Positions 14,501 to 15,107 of a stretch of 15,107 bases of DNA are shown here, one piece after another (the stretch's first letter is position 1; the number at the start of each line of letters is the position of its first letter). Made by a program: the position numbers and the translations under genes. The stretch spans positions 1 to 15,107 of the forward strand of contig JALUFI010000095.1 in the NCBI GenBank assembly GCA_027043685.1, given 5' to 3'. This DNA is from Pyrodictiaceae archaeon. GTDB taxonomy: Archaea; Thermoproteota; Thermoprotei_A; Sulfolobales; Pyrodictiaceae. Under the pieces are notes generated by a model. The model saw only the letters and a program-made list of their open reading frames with translations, had not been told where the DNA came from and ran no database searches.

Positions 14501-15107
14501 GCGAGCCTGGAGGCGTTCATAGAGGCGTTGAGCACGAGGAGCTGGGTCTCCGCGGCGTCCCTGGGGTTGTCGACCCGGTAGAGGGCGACGAGGCAGGGCT
14601 GGTGGAACCTCTGCTGCGCCACGGCCCTCTCCGCCTTTATCCATGCCTGCTCCAGCACGGGGAGCAGCGTCCTTGCCTCCCCGGGGAGCTTGCCCTGGAG
14701 CAGCAGCTCCGCGGCCTTCATCGAGGCGACGTCCACCGGTGTCTTGTTCGCGACGAGGCCCGCCACGGTTGCGTAGACCTTCTCGGCGACCGGCTTGGGG
14801 AGCGGCGCCAGCCTGGGGGAGACGCTGGTTAGGTTCGCTAGCCTAGCGTATGCCTCGTAGCTCCCATTATAGTTCTTCATTATCACGTAGGTCCTGGAGG
14901 CCTGCCACCAGGCGAAGCCCAGCGCCTCGCTCAGGTTCCCCACCAGGGTCTTGTTGGAGAGCGTCCTCACCAGCTCCTGGTAGCCCCTGGTTATGTTCGC
15001 CGCTAGGCCGGCGTAGACACGGTCAAGCCTCATCAACGCGTCCGCGGTCTTGTTGAGCCTCCCGGCTAGGGCGAGCAGCGTGTCGGTGAGGTTCACGTAG
15101 GCCCTGT
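11503..15107 (-). CDS. MMPL/RND-type transporter with repeat-bearing ectodomain (5' partial)
   Basis: The frame is open to the right edge, so the N-terminus and first membrane span are missing; at least 1197 residues remain, counted from GTG 15096. Residues 1-670 form a large, mostly helical extracytoplasmic domain with about 15 N-glycosylation sequons (for example NKT, NLT, NAS). Then come a bundle of about five membrane spans (671-823), a cytoplasmic basic linker (RRWFWWPRRPSRERHAER), a span at 853-870, a second external domain (about 870-1020) and a final bundle (1024-1183). LGLGADYAAYLVHRFREE (730-747) and LGVGMDYNSFFLARALEE (1088-1105) match the MMPL signature after the fourth span of each half. 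Proteins of this type export lipids or other hydrophobic compounds, usually driven by ion gradients; the substrate is unknown. The ectodomain holds tandem repeats (see repeat entry). Confidence 0.94.
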   Translation of the reverse strand, partial: RAYVNLTDTLLALAGRLNKTADALMRLDRVYAGLAANITRGYQELVRTLSNKTLVGNLSEALGFAWWQASRTYVIMKNYNGSYEAYARLANLTSVSPRLAPLPKPVAEKVYATVAGLVANKTPVDVASMKAAELLLQGKLPGEARTLLPVLEQAWIKAERAVAQQRFHQPCLVALYRVDNPRDAAETQLLVLNASMNASRLAASQVTSDAKEVAAKLLAESLRRAGLPEQLVNRLVYETVTQGEPSPEAVANATAVLAEKHGAPAGVAELAKLLPRLDPRMSGALASNTTAALEAAARLFEEKGAPPPVVEAALRLLETHGGRDEAAMLAARLLAEKLAKEKPEAAGLAEMLPKLDPGARGLLLRDREALARAVASILAKEAEKRGEKLPASVVEEIARTVVTGGDVEAAARRLALQLVAEKAAEKAGKEQAKAIEEILMRFDPGAKGLLASNHTAALEAAIWAAGQRGVRLNLTAREAEELLRNATARRLYVEKLMLEKLRGRVPPSLEPLLEKLLNQLAERGEKLPPEKLWSMIEAYMAAMLERHGLPGKQAREMAATVVKVARGMEKAEEAAARLAEEILLGQVAPKALKEMRGLLVSRSLDGFLVSFSPAGATRAERASNIREARKLAVELLDQEGISHGEVLASGPDLLMQEAHEYAIHDAEKTSRISETATFIVLLLILESVFAVLLPYTGIILGLLVGGALVYLAARAGIFTVDTTAQSLMITTALGLGADYAAYLVHRFREEVALGADAATAAERALSRAGPAIVASAFTVMIGFGSLLLGWDIAFLRGMGETIPVTVAATAAASLTLVPALLSVLGGRRWFWWPRRPSRERHAERESRLMRRLHRHHWLVLAILTALMIAGAYSYATFKGSHDIKLMLPSGSEAMKALKLLQEKYMPGVTDPIYVAVVLPGPINSSAQARQALQAVVEAANTTPGVGKVLSPLTRGMERLAKGRYAVVEVIMAVDPYSNQGTKDVETLHDRVHEAAEAHGATAYVGGAPYATLEMDKLLHDRYYHRILPAAATLMILVFTLIFGSLPASIAALIVIMGAAVMGIAASSLLFQDLLGEQVPWFLNIVAMMAVLGVGMDYNSFFLARALEECRRHGCDNTETALARAVGAVGLFIIGLSLVVSSAYLSMMTASTVMMRAMGFTLGVTILLAGVMASYLYTPLVIALLGEKAWWPWGMKRRVEH
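13282..14427 (-). repeat. Tandem protein repeats in the MMPL ectodomain
   Basis: Numbered from GTG 15096, three units of about 80 residues (224-301, 303-382, 387-466) each run from an LP/PP helix start to a motif near LxRLDPGAKGLLASN. The motif copies are LLPRLDPRMSGALASNTTAA (from 270), MLPKLDPGARGLLLRDREAL (from 348) and ILMRFDPGAKGLLASNHTAA (from 435). A weaker fourth unit (524-605) ends in LGQVAPKALKEMRGLLVSRS. The units are helical and rich in Ala, Glu and Lys. Confidence 0.75.

Noticed and set aside
11770..14832. Long plus-strand frames antisense to the MMPL gene
   Set aside because: The MMPL frame is unequivocal with family motifs and membrane spans; the antisense frames are His/Arg/Pro-rich shadows.

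Overview
The window looks like a piece of a very GC-rich, hyperthermophilic crenarchaeal chromosome, most like Desulfurococcales. This is inferred from gene content and style. The content includes a RHH protein with a DUF5678-like end, archaeal tRNase Z, a DUF6054 protein, VapBC and an archaeal MMPL exporter. Coding is dense, AGG and ATA codons are frequent, TTG and GTG starts are common, TATA-like AT-rich islands stand out in GC-rich gaps, and GGTG Shine-Dalgarno cores recur 6-8 nt before starts. No rRNA, tRNA, CRISPR or insertion sequence was seen, and no gap between genes exceeds about 200 bases.

Left part (1-4102): on the minus strand lie a truncated ribbon-helix-helix/DUF5678-like gene, tRNase Z (rnz), and a NifX/NifB-like protein with a His-rich loop. 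Reading right from a shared, divergent control region are three genes not assigned to known families: an orphan of 188 residues, a small winged-helix-like protein, and a 365-residue helical protein. A hairpin-bearing, less GC-rich gap precedes the second.

Middle (4135-8603): a complete but rearranged succinate dehydrogenase/fumarate reductase (complex II) locus. sdhB is on the plus strand. sdhC and sdhD, and further upstream sdhA, are on the minus strand. A vapBC toxin-antitoxin pair sits between sdhA and sdhC. sdhB and sdhD meet tail to tail and share one CTAG for both stop codons. sdhA is divergent from a DUF6054 gene. The gap between them holds an inverted repeat centred exactly on a TATA-like element, which suggests a two-way, jointly controlled promoter.

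Right part (8604-15107): the DUF6054 gene is translationally close to an M20 family deacylase/peptidase. That gene again meets its convergent neighbour at a shared CTAG. The neighbour is an unrecognised protein with a possible lipid-binding-like N-terminal fold, a Pro/Ala-rich linker of about 100 residues and a C-terminal domain. Upstream of it on the same strand is a very large MMPL/RND-type membrane protein, cut by the right edge. Its extracytoplasmic part carries three clear tandem repeat units plus a decayed fourth, and many N-glycosylation sequons.
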